Below are positions 40,115 to 48,125 of a DNA stretch of 64,000 nucleotides, in pieces. The number at the start of each line of letters is the position of its first letter. The stretch's first letter is position 1. The translations under genes were made by a program, and so were the position numbers. The DNA is from Actinomycetes bacterium (GTDB lineage Bacteria; Actinomycetota; Actinomycetes; Actinomycetales; Cellulomonadaceae). Location of the stretch: contig JAJYSG010000003.1 of assembly GCA_021793675.1 (NCBI GenBank), positions 1 through 64,000 of the forward strand, given 5' to 3'. The notes under the pieces are model-generated. The model ran no database searches. It saw only the letters and a list, made by a program, of their open reading frames with translations, and was not told where the DNA came from.

Positions 40115-40513
40115 TGACCGCAGGTCACGTGCCCACCGGTGGCCCGGGAACCTCGGCACCCCGGTTGCCCGGAGGCGAAGCCCCTGCCGCCCGGAGGCGG
40201 ACACCGCTCCGATGCTGCGGCTGAGTCCGTTCCTTCGGTGGCCATCGGCGAACCGGTGAACCATCCCGTCGGTCGGGACCACTGCGATCGATCGCCCGGT
40301 CCCAGGAGGCCCCCGCGGCATCGTCCGCGGGTCGATGAGTGTGACCCCATCGATCTGGCCGCCCGTTCTCCGGTCGGTCCGTCCCCGACTCCGCGCCCTC
40401 CGGTCCGCTGCTCCCCGGGGGGAGCTCCTCGCCTTCAGGTCTCGGTGTCGAGGCCGATGGCTAAGTTCTAGTCGCGTTCACCGAACCGCCACAAGTGGTT
40501 CGGGGAGATTTCT

Positions 40514-40603
40514 TTATCCACCGTTGACTCCACATAGATGTCCACAGCGTCACCTGCGGCAACACCCGCTGGACACAGGGCTGTGGACGGAAATTGTGGA
40601 TCG
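40514..40603. promoter_or_regulatory. Cluster of DnaA-box-like motifs
   Basis: TTATCCACC (40514), ATGTCCACA (40538), and reverse-complement TGTGGACGG (40582) and TGTGGATCG (40595): four near-matches to TTRTCCACA in about 90 bp. Confidence 0.4.
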
Positions 40604-40626
40604 CGACGCGTGTCGTTCACCTGAAC

Positions 40627-40689
40627 GGGCCATCTCGCCAGCTACCCTCGCTGGCGAGATGGCCCCTCGGAGTAAGCGTCCGAGGGGCC
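40627..40689. repeat. Two overlapping, mutually exclusive stem-loops
   Basis: GGGCCATCTCGCCAGC (40627-40642) / GCTGGCGAGATGGCCC (40650-40665) overlaps GGCCCCTCGGA...TCCGAGGGGCC (40661-40689). Confidence 0.85.
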
Positions 40690-40771
40690 GAGCCATCTCT
40701 ACCGCTCGGCTGACCGCTCGTCGTCCCCCGTCCGTCTCGCCTCGCCCTGGTCCCGGCGTGACGATGGACCC

Positions 40772-41296
40772 ATGCGCATCGAGGCCGTCGCGGGCGACAT
40801 CACCACCGAGCACGTCGACGCGATCGTCAACGCCGCCAACTCCTCGCTGCTCGGTGGCGGTGGGGTCGACGGGGCGATCCACGCCGCCGCGGGACCCCGG
40901 CTGCTCGAGGCGTGCCGTCAGCTGCGGCGCACGCAGCTGCCCACGGGCCTGCCGGTCGGCCACGCCGTGGCGACACCCGGCTTCGACCTGCCGGCGCGCT
41001 GGGTGATCCACACCGTCGGCCCGAACCGGCACGCCGGGCAGACCGACCCGATGCGACTCGCGTCGTGCTTCACGGCGAGTCTCGACGTCGCCACGTCCGT
41101 GGGGGCGCGGACCGTGGCGTTCCCGGCCGTCAGCGCCGGCGTCTACGGCTGGGACGTGCGCGAGGTCGCGCGGGTGGCGGTGGGTGCCGTCCGGGACTGG
41201 GCGGCCGGGCACGACGAGCCCGGCGTCGACCTGGTGAGGTTCGTGCTGTTCTCCGAGGCCGCCCTCGGGGCCTTCGCCGAGGCGCTCGAGGCGTAG
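40772..41296 (+). CDS. Macro domain protein (O-acetyl-ADP-ribose deacetylase-like)
   Basis: MRIEAVAGDITTEHVDAIVNAANSSLLGGGGVDGAIHAAAGPRLLEACRQL...FPAVSAGVYGWDVREVARVAV. Confidence 0.96.
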   Translation: MRIEAVAGDITTEHVDAIVNAANSSLLGGGGVDGAIHAAAGPRLLEACRQLRRTQLPTGLPVGHAVATPGFDLPARWVIHTVGPNRHAGQTDPMRLASCFTASLDVATSVGARTVAFPAVSAGVYGWDVREVARVAVGAVRDWAAGHDEPGVDLVRFVLFSEAALGAFAEALEA

Positions 41297-41354
41297 CCGG
41301 CGATCCTCGGCTGGGCATGCCGGCCGGCTCGAGACGGGAGCACGCGCCGGGGGC

Positions 41355-42206
41355 TCAGGGCGTGAGCACGCCCGGCAACGCCAGGGTCGCGACGACCGCG
41401 CGGACCACGCCGTTGTCGTTGTTGCCGGGTGCGACGAACCGCGCGGCCGCCCGGACGGCGGGGTGGGCGTTCGCCATCGCGAACGACCACCCGGCGGCGG
41501 CGAGCAGCCCCAGGTCGTTGAGGTAGTCCCCGAAGGCCATCGTCTGCTCGCGCGAGATGCCCGTGGCGCGCTGGACGGCCGCCAAGGCGTTGCCCTTGTC
41601 CGCCGTCGGGCTCATGACGTCCACCCAGTGCTCCTGGGACACCAGCACCCGCACCGGCCCGTCGAGCGGGGCGAGCGCGGCGCCGGCGCCGCGCTCCGCC
41701 GACCCGAAGTCGTACACGGCGACCTTGAGCACCTCGTCGTGCACCGCGAGGAGGTCGTCGACGATCGCGAGCTGCGCGTAGTACGGCGCCACCTGGTCGA
41801 GGAACGCGCTGTCCGTGCGCTCGACGTACGCGCTGCGCTTGCCGCACAGCACCGTCCCGACGTCGGCGCCGCCGGCGGCGAACGCCCGCGTGCGGCCGAT
41901 CACCGCGACGGCGTGCTCCCAGGGCACGGTGTCCGCCGACATCTCGCGGCCGTGGTGCACCACGAAGGCGCCGTTCTCGGCGATGTACACCAGGTCGTCG
42001 CGGCCGAAGTCGCGCCGCAGCGTGGGGTAGGCCCGCCCCGACGCGGGGCACAGCAGGATGCCGCGATCGTCGAGCGCGTCGAGCAGCCGCCAGAACGACG
42101 GCGGGATCCGCTTGGCATCGTCGAGCAGCGAGCCGTCCAGGTCGACGGCGACGAGCCGGATGTCCGGCGTGCCGCCCGGCTCGGGCGGGTGGGTCACGGC
42201 GGGCAC
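41355..42206 (-). CDS. HAD family (Cof-type) hydrolase
   Basis: IRLVAVDLDGSLLDDAKRIPPSFWRLLDALDDRGILLCPASGRAYPTL...MSPTADKGNALAAVQRATGISREQTMAFGDYLNDLGLLAAAGWSFAMANAHPAVR. Confidence 0.93.
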   Translation of the reverse strand: MPAVTHPPEPGGTPDIRLVAVDLDGSLLDDAKRIPPSFWRLLDALDDRGILLCPASGRAYPTLRRDFGRDDLVYIAENGAFVVHHGREMSADTVPWEHAVAVIGRTRAFAAGGADVGTVLCGKRSAYVERTDSAFLDQVAPYYAQLAIVDDLLAVHDEVLKVAVYDFGSAERGAGAALAPLDGPVRVLVSQEHWVDVMSPTADKGNALAAVQRATGISREQTMAFGDYLNDLGLLAAAGWSFAMANAHPAVRAAARFVAPGNNDNGVVRAVVATLALPGVLTP

Positions 42207-42433
42207 TCCGCCATTGTCCCCGACGGGTGGACCGGCCCGGCTGGGCAGCTCGTCGGCGGGCGTCCCCGGCGAGCGGACCGGGGTGGGCGGCCGGTGGGCA
42301 CGACCCTGACCATCGCGCTGCGCGGCGGAGGGGTGCGCGCACCGGCGTCGGTGGCGCCCGGTGGGTGTCCCCCCGACGAACGAGCCGCGCGGGAGCGGGG
42401 TCGGCCGGCCGGTGCGGCCGGTCAGGGAGCCCG

Positions 42434-43087
42434 TCAGTGGGTGAAGACGCTCGGTCCGCTCACCCGCGGCGGGCGTCGGACCGCCGCGTCGACGAACGCC
42501 TTCCACGAGGCGGGGATCTCGCGAAGCCGCCAGATGGCACCCTGCAGCGGCGTGACGCTCGCGGCCGAGACGCCGACGCCGACCACGTCGATGCCCGCCG
42601 CCTGGCACGAGAACAGCATCCGGCGCACGTGGTAGTCCTGCGAGACGACGATGGCGCGGTCGACCCCGTAGAGCGTGTGCGCCCGCACGCAGGTGTCGTG
42701 CGTGTCCAGGCCGCCGCCGTCCCGGACGATCGCCGCGTCCGGCGCGCCCTGACCCAGCAGCCAGGTGCGCATCGAGCTGGGCTCGTCGTGGTAAGGCGTC
42801 GACGCGTCGCCGGACACCAGGATGGTCCGCACGGTGCCCGCCCGGTACAGGTCGCGGGCCGCCGCCAGCCGGCGCTCGAGGTAGAGCGACGGCCCCCCGT
42901 CCGGGCGTAGGCCGGCACCGGGCACGATGACGACGGGCCGTGGGTCGAGGCCCTCCAGCGAGCCGCGGACCCGCGACTGGCCCATGAGCTGGACGACGGC
43001 CACCGGGACCGCGCCGACGACGAGCGCCACCAGGGCCGCGGACCACAGCACGCGGCGCAGCCTGCGGTGGCGTCGTGGTGCTGGCAC
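42434..43087 (-). CDS. SanA/YdcF (ElyC) family membrane protein
   Basis: VVIVPGAGLRPDGGPSLYLERRLAAARDLYRAGTVRTILVSGDASTPYHDEPSSMRTWLLGQGAPDAAIVRDGGGLDTHDTCVRAHTLYGVDRAIVVSQDYHVRRMLFSCQ. Confidence 0.92.
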   Translation of the reverse strand: MPAPRRHRRLRRVLWSAALVALVVGAVPVAVVQLMGQSRVRGSLEGLDPRPVVIVPGAGLRPDGGPSLYLERRLAAARDLYRAGTVRTILVSGDASTPYHDEPSSMRTWLLGQGAPDAAIVRDGGGLDTHDTCVRAHTLYGVDRAIVVSQDYHVRRMLFSCQAAGIDVVGVGVSAASVTPLQGAIWRLREIPASWKAFVDAAVRRPPRVSGPSVFTH

Positions 43088-43158
43088 GACGACGAGCCTA
43101 CGGGGCCGTGCCGTGCGGCCGCCGGGGCGTGCGTGCAGATCCGGTGGACGTGCGGGCG

Positions 43159-43911
43159 TCAGCCGCGCGCCAGGAGCTCGGCGACGAGGGCCGGCACCGC
43201 GACGTCGATCGGGTCGCGCACCAGCCGAGCCGCCAGCTCGTCGTACGGGGTGTCCTGGTCGTTGACGATGATGAGCTCGGCACCGCCGTCCGCCGCGATG
43301 GCGGCCAGGCTCGCCACCGGCTGGACGCGCAGCGTGCTGCCGATGGCGATGAACACCTCGGCCTCCTGGGCGGTGGCGACCGCACGTTCGAGCGCCTCGT
43401 CGGACAGCAGCTCACCGAAGTAGACGACGTCGGGCTTGAGCACCCCGCCGCAGCCGGCGTGGTGCGGGTCGGGCTCGGAGTCCAGCCGGGTGAGCACGTC
43501 GCGCGTCAGCCAGCGCTCGCCGCACCGCAGGCACGACGTGGTGCCGAGGCTGCCGTGCAGCTCGACCACGAGACCGGGGGACTGGCCGGCGGTCTGGTGC
43601 AGGCCGTCGAAGTTCTGCGTCAGCACGGCGAGGAGGTCGCCGGCACGTTCCAGGTCGACGATCGCGTGGTGGGCCGGTGTCGCGTGCGCGCGCCACGCGG
43701 GGTGGTCGCGCCACATCCGCCAGCACCGTTCCCGCACGTCGACGCGCGACATGTAGGCGTCGATGTCCAGCAGCTCGGCCTGGCTCGGGTCCGTCGTCCA
43801 CACGCCTTGTGGGCCGCGGAAGTCGGGGATGCCCCCACCCGTGGAGATGCCTGCTCCGGTCAGGACGGCGATCGTCGGGGTGTCGTGGTGATGATCGTGC
43901 GAGTGCGACAT
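43159..43911 (-). CDS. NAD-dependent protein deacetylase (Sir2 family)
   Basis: IAVLTGAGISTGGGIPDFRGPQGVWT...LTQNFDGLHQTAG...ELHGSLGTTSCLRCGERW...GCGGVLKPDVVYFGELL. Confidence 0.95.
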   Translation of the reverse strand: MSHSHDHHHDTPTIAVLTGAGISTGGGIPDFRGPQGVWTTDPSQAELLDIDAYMSRVDVRERCWRMWRDHPAWRAHATPAHHAIVDLERAGDLLAVLTQNFDGLHQTAGQSPGLVVELHGSLGTTSCLRCGERWLTRDVLTRLDSEPDPHHAGCGGVLKPDVVYFGELLSDEALERAVATAQEAEVFIAIGSTLRVQPVASLAAIAADGGAELIIVNDQDTPYDELAARLVRDPIDVAVPALVAELLARG

Positions 43912-44095
43912 GAGGCGGCCGAGACTACGCGCGGATGCCCGCCTCGATGGGCGTCGGACCACCGGGCGAGCCACGGCGTCCCGATCTGCCGGATCGTCCG
44001 CGGCCGGACGGCGCCCGCGATCGCCTGTCGCCGTCCGAGGGCGTCATGCTGCGCGGCTAGCGCCCTCTGCCCGAGCGAGATGACGCCCTGGAGCG

Positions 44096-44195
44096 GGTGG
44101 GTGGCGATGAGGGTCGTCGCGAGCGCGTCGGCGGGTGGGCGGCGATGTGGGTGGGCGGCGATGACGGTGAGGGCGTGGGCGGCGATGAGGGTGGA
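44096..44195. repeat. Short imperfect tandem repeat, unit approx. GTGGGCGGCGATGAGG
   Basis: gtgggtggcgatgagg / gtgggcggcgatgtgg / gtgggcggcgatgacgg / gtgggcggcgatgagg. Confidence 0.85.
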
Positions 44196-44303
44196 CGCGG
44201 CGGCGGGGGACGCGGGGCGGGGGACGGGGCGGCGGGACCGTGTCGAAGACGATCCCCGTCTCGCGTGAGCGCGTGGCCGGGGGACGGGCGTGGCACCCGG
44301 CGG

Positions 44304-45632
44304 TCAGGGCTGGTGCCAGCGGGCCCGGGTGGGGCTCGCTGGGTAGGTGCCGCACACCATCGGCACGCCCGTGACGGTGATGCCGGTGGCGCCCGCGGGG
44401 CTGCAGAACGCGCCGGCGGTCACCGTGGCGGGTGCGGCCGGGGCGGGCGGCGGCGCCGGCGGTGACGTCGGTGCGACCGCGGTCGTCGTCGGTGCCGGTG
44501 GGGCGGTGGTGGTCGTCGTCGCGGGTGCCGGTGGGGCCGCGACCACGGCGGCCGGCAGCGCGGAGCCGTCCGGCAGCGGCTGGTCCGGGCACGTCGCCAG
44601 CACGTCCGCCATGGCGGTCCGCTCGCTCGTCGTGACCGTCAGCCGGTAGGTCAGCTTGACGCCGACCTGCCGTGCCACGTAGGCGCACCGGTACGCGCTG
44701 CTCGGCGGCAGCCACTCGTCCGCCGCCTTGTCGCCCTTCTGCGTGTTCAGGGGACCGGACACCGCGAGCAGGTTGAGCGGGTCGTTGCCGAGCAGGTGGC
44801 GCGTGTCGTCGGACCACGAGGCGGCCCCGGACTGCCATGCGTCGCCGAGCGCGACGACGTGGTCGATCTGCACGTCGTTGCTCGTCGCCGTGCCGCGCGT
44901 GAAGGCGATGGAGGTCCCGGAGTAGGGGTCCGCCAACATCCCCGAGAGCACGACGCAGCCGTTGGTGCCGTCCTTGAGGGTGACGTCCGTGAGGTCGCGC
45001 CGCAGGATGTCGTTGCGGGTGTCGCAGCCGTTCCGGTCGGTGTCGTAGGCGCGGTAGCCGAAGGCGTCCCGCACGTAGCCGGCCATCGAGGGGCTGTCGT
45101 CGACCGCGAGCTGGGCGAGGGCGACGAGCGCGGTCCGCCCGGTCGCCCCGGCGAGGACCGAGGACGCGTCCGACGAGGGGGCCGGCGCGGGTGCCGGCAG
45201 GTCCGCCGCCGCACCGGCGTCGAGCGCGGGGTCGTCCGGGTCGGCGAGGTCCTCCGCCGTCGGACGGGCGGAGGTGGTCGGCGTCCGCGGGGGTGCGGGT
45301 GTCGCGGGGCTCGTCGTGCCGGCGGTGGGTGCGGGCGGTGCCGACGGTGCGGCCACCGCGGACCCGACGCCGAAGCCGATCAGGGCGAGGACCAGCAAGC
45401 CGGCGCCGACGCGCCGACCAGGTGCGCCGAGGAACCGCCGCCCCGTCACGAGGTGCCAGGCGGCGCCGACGAGCACGACGAACGCGGCCAGGACGAGCGC
45501 CCCGGGCGCACCGCTCGAGGCACCGCCGACGACGAGCGCCAGCACGATGCCGACCGCCGGGAGGACCACGGCCGGCCGGCTCCAGGCCGGTCGAGGACCG
45601 CCGGGCGACCGCTGTGGCGCCGCGTCGCGCAT
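44304..45632 (-). CDS. Membrane-anchored/secreted HNH (DUF1524/GmrSD-type) nuclease
   Basis: Two N-terminal TMs, Pro/Thr-rich linker, then GYRAYDTDRNGCDTRNDILRRDL...SNDVQIDHVVALGDAWQSGAASW...FANDPLNLLAV-like LGNDPLNLLAVSGPLNTQKGDKAADEWLPP. Confidence 0.88.
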   Translation of the reverse strand: MRDAAPQRSPGGPRPAWSRPAVVLPAVGIVLALVVGGASSGAPGALVLAAFVVLVGAAWHLVTGRRFLGAPGRRVGAGLLVLALIGFGVGSAVAAPSAPPAPTAGTTSPATPAPPRTPTTSARPTAEDLADPDDPALDAGAAADLPAPAPAPSSDASSVLAGATGRTALVALAQLAVDDSPSMAGYVRDAFGYRAYDTDRNGCDTRNDILRRDLTDVTLKDGTNGCVVLSGMLADPYSGTSIAFTRGTATSNDVQIDHVVALGDAWQSGAASWSDDTRHLLGNDPLNLLAVSGPLNTQKGDKAADEWLPPSSAYRCAYVARQVGVKLTYRLTVTTSERTAMADVLATCPDQPLPDGSALPAAVVAAPPAPATTTTTAPPAPTTTAVAPTSPPAPPPAPAAPATVTAGAFCSPAGATGITVTGVPMVCGTYPASPTRARWHQP

Positions 45633-45838
45633 GGCAGAGGAATCGGTCCGGGAAGACTGTTGCTTGAACCGTTCGGCTTTTTCGGCGGTGGTGCCGTACG
45701 CTTGTGGGGTAGTCGCAGTGCATCGGTTGTCCTGACCGCTGTGGGTTGAGCCCCGGTTGTCGTGTCCTCGGACGGATGACGACCGCAGTGAATACCGGCC
45801 TCGAAGCGAGACCGTCCTCCCCACAGAGAAGAGCAGAC

Positions 45839-46042
45839 ATGGCCACCGGAACCGTGAAGTGGTTCAACGCCGAGAAGGGCTTCGGCTTCATCGCGACCGA
45901 CGAGGGCGGGCCGGACGTGTTCGTCCACTACTCCGCCATCGCATCGAGCGGATACCGCTCGCTCGAGGAGAACCAGCGCGTCAACTTCGACGTCACGCAG
46001 GGCCCCAAGGGCCCGCAGGCGGAGAACGTCACGCCTGCCTGA
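45839..46042 (+). CDS. Cold-shock protein
   Basis: [67 protein letters not shown]. Confidence 0.98.
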   Translation: MATGTVKWFNAEKGFGFIATDEGGPDVFVHYSAIASSGYRSLEENQRVNFDVTQGPKGPQAENVTPA

Positions 46043-46058
46043 TCCTCACCGCACCCCT

Positions 46059-46098
46059 CGACGGGCGCCCGGGCCTTCGCGGCCCGCGGCGCCCGTCG
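46059..46098. terminator. GC-rich stem-loop terminator downstream of the csp gene
   Basis: CGACGGGCGCCCGGGCC-ttcgc-GGCCCGCGGCGCCCGTCG, 17 nt after the stop codon. Confidence 0.7.
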
Positions 46099-46232
46099 TC
46101 GTTGGTGGCCCGGCACGCGCTCGGGAAGCTCGCAGCGCACGTCCAGGGCCGGCACAGACGCCGGACCTACGTTCTTTCCCTTGCAGTACTGGTGTGCCGG
46201 CGGCTGTCGGCACCGAGCGCGATGGAGAGAAC

Positions 46233-46538
46233 ATGCGCTGGGGGATGGGCATCGGGTTGTTCGGCATGGGCGTGTTCTGGCTGCTGCTGATCGCGCTCAT
46301 CGTGTGGATCGTCGTGCAGCTGGCCAGCCCGCGGCACGACGAGAGGGCACGGGGCTTCACGGCGGGCGGTAGGCCCGCCCCGTTCGGTCCCGGACCGATG
46401 GGTGGCGTACCGCCGGTGACGCCGTACGTGGAGGCCTTCCTCATCCTCGACCGACGGCTGGCCACCGGTGAGATCGACGTCGAGACCTACCAGCAGCTGC
46501 GCGCAGCGCTGGTCCAGTCGCGCGGCGGCGTGCAGTGA
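46233..46538 (+). CDS. SHOCT domain-containing small membrane protein
   Basis: MRWGMGIGLFGMGVFWLLLIALIVWIVVQLA...EAFLILDRRLATGEIDVETYQQLRAAL. Confidence 0.85.
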   Translation: MRWGMGIGLFGMGVFWLLLIALIVWIVVQLASPRHDERARGFTAGGRPAPFGPGPMGGVPPVTPYVEAFLILDRRLATGEIDVETYQQLRAALVQSRGGVQ

Positions 46539-46951
46539 GCACCGAACCGCTCTCGCCGGTGCCGCCGCCGGCCGTGCCGCCACCGCCGTCGGCCGTGGCC
46601 GGTCCCGGCGTCCCGCCGCCACCGGCACCTCGGCCGTCCCGCCGCGCGCCTCGACGGGGGCTGCTCATCGCGGCGCTCGTCGTGGCCGTGGTGCTGCTCG
46701 TCGGATCTGTCGGCGCCACGGCGGCGTTCGTGCAGTCCCACGCCTCCTTCGGGGTGACGCGCGTCGGGCCGTACGGCCGCATGTTCGTCGGGCCGGGTCC
46801 GTGGCGGGACGGGCCGGCCTACCAGGTGCCCGAGAACCCGCGACGCGCCTACCCGGCCACGCCGCTGCAGCCACGCCGGCAGGGTGTCCCCAGGACGAGC
46901 CGGCCGAGGGTGACCCCGTCGCCCGCGCCGTCGTCCTCATCGGTCGGCTGA
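46535..46951 (+). CDS. Hypothetical Pro-rich single-TM protein
   Basis: ATGA overlap with the SHOCT gene; MSTEPLSPVPPPAVPPPPSA...GLLIAALVVAVVLLVGSVGATAAF. Confidence 0.65.
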   Translation: MSTEPLSPVPPPAVPPPPSAVAGPGVPPPPAPRPSRRAPRRGLLIAALVVAVVLLVGSVGATAAFVQSHASFGVTRVGPYGRMFVGPGPWRDGPAYQVPENPRRAYPATPLQPRRQGVPRTSRPRVTPSPAPSSSSVG

Positions 46952-47044
46952 CGGCGGCTCCTCCCGGACGGCCGTCGCGACACCAGCCGTTACCCGGCGC
47001 GCGGTGGCCGACAGCGCGCTGACCGGCGGTGCTACCGTCGCCGG

Positions 47045-47974
47045 ATGCCCCCCACCGCGCCGTCCCCGGGCTCGTCCACGCGGCCGGCACGGACGCGGCG
47101 CTCCGTGCGGACAGCGCGCGCGGCGGCCGGCCTGGCGGCGACGCGAGCGCAGCTCCAGGTCCTGCAGGCGGTCGCACCGACGGCTGCCGAGCGCAAGGCC
47201 ATCGACCTGTGGTGCACGTACCCGGGCGGTGCGCGCCGGCGCGACCAGCGCCCCGGGCCGGGCGAGGTGACGCGGCTGCCGGCGATGCGGACCGGTGACG
47301 TCGTCGTGGAGACGTGGGGCGAGGGGCCGGTGGTCTACCTCGTGCACGGCTGGGGTGGCTGGCGCGGCCAGCTCGGCGCCTTCGTGGCACCGCTGGTCGC
47401 CGCCGGGCATCGCGTGGTCGCGTTCGACGCCCCTGGGCACGGCGACGCGGCGCCCGGCTTCATGGGTCCGGGTCGCGGCACGCTCATGGAGCTCTTGGAG
47501 GCGTTCCAGGTGGCGGGGCGCGAGATGGGGCCGGCGGCTGGCGTCGTCGCGCACTCGCTGGGCAGCACGTCGGCCGCGCACGTGGTCCACGAGGGGTTCC
47601 CCGCTGCCCGGCTCGTGCTCGTCTCGCCGAACGGCAGCTTCGTCGACCTCGTCGGCCGCTTCGCGGGGGCGCTCGGGCTGCGCGGGCGCACGACGAACGC
47701 GCTGCGCGCCGCGCTCGAGGAGGCGACGGGGCACCGGCTGGCCGACTTCGACATCGCGCCGCTCGGGGCGGCCGGCGGCATGCCGGACACGCTCGTCGTG
47801 CACGACCGCCGCGACCGGCAGGTGTCCCACGCCGAAGGTGCGGCGATCGCCGCCGCGTGGCCCAACGCCCGGCTGGTCAGCACCGACGGCCTGGGCCACC
47901 AGCGGATCCTCGCCGAGCCGTCGGTGGTCGCGGCCGCCGTCACGCACATCTCGGCCGCGCCGCCACCCGCCTGA
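47045..47974 (+). CDS. Alpha/beta fold hydrolase
   Basis: VVYLVHGWGGWRGQLGAFVAPLVAAGHRVVAFDAPGHGDAAPG...GVVAHSLGSTSAAHV...DTLVVHDRRDRQVSHAEG. Confidence 0.92.
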   Translation: MPPTAPSPGSSTRPARTRRSVRTARAAAGLAATRAQLQVLQAVAPTAAERKAIDLWCTYPGGARRRDQRPGPGEVTRLPAMRTGDVVVETWGEGPVVYLVHGWGGWRGQLGAFVAPLVAAGHRVVAFDAPGHGDAAPGFMGPGRGTLMELLEAFQVAGREMGPAAGVVAHSLGSTSAAHVVHEGFPAARLVLVSPNGSFVDLVGRFAGALGLRGRTTNALRAALEEATGHRLADFDIAPLGAAGGMPDTLVVHDRRDRQVSHAEGAAIAAAWPNARLVSTDGLGHQRILAEPSVVAAAVTHISAAPPPA

Positions 47975-48125
47975 GGCCCGGCCGGCCGCGTCACGCCTGC
48001 GGCGAACAGAGGACTGTGGCGCTGCACCCCGCGGTTAGCATCGAACAACGCCGGCCGTTCTACGTCTGCGGCAGCCAGTTGCCGATAGGACAAGTGGTAG
48101 GCGCACAGCCCCGTGAGGAGTGCAC

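Noticed and set aside
40120-40480. RNase P RNA or tmRNA gene
   Set aside because: None of the conserved signature sequences I can recognise for either family (for example the GAGGAAAGTCC-type P4 strand or the tmRNA tRNA-like ends) is present; kept only as an unassigned RNA candidate.
44096-44195. CRISPR array
   Set aside because: Units of 16-17 bp are directly adjacent, no spacers, no cas genes.
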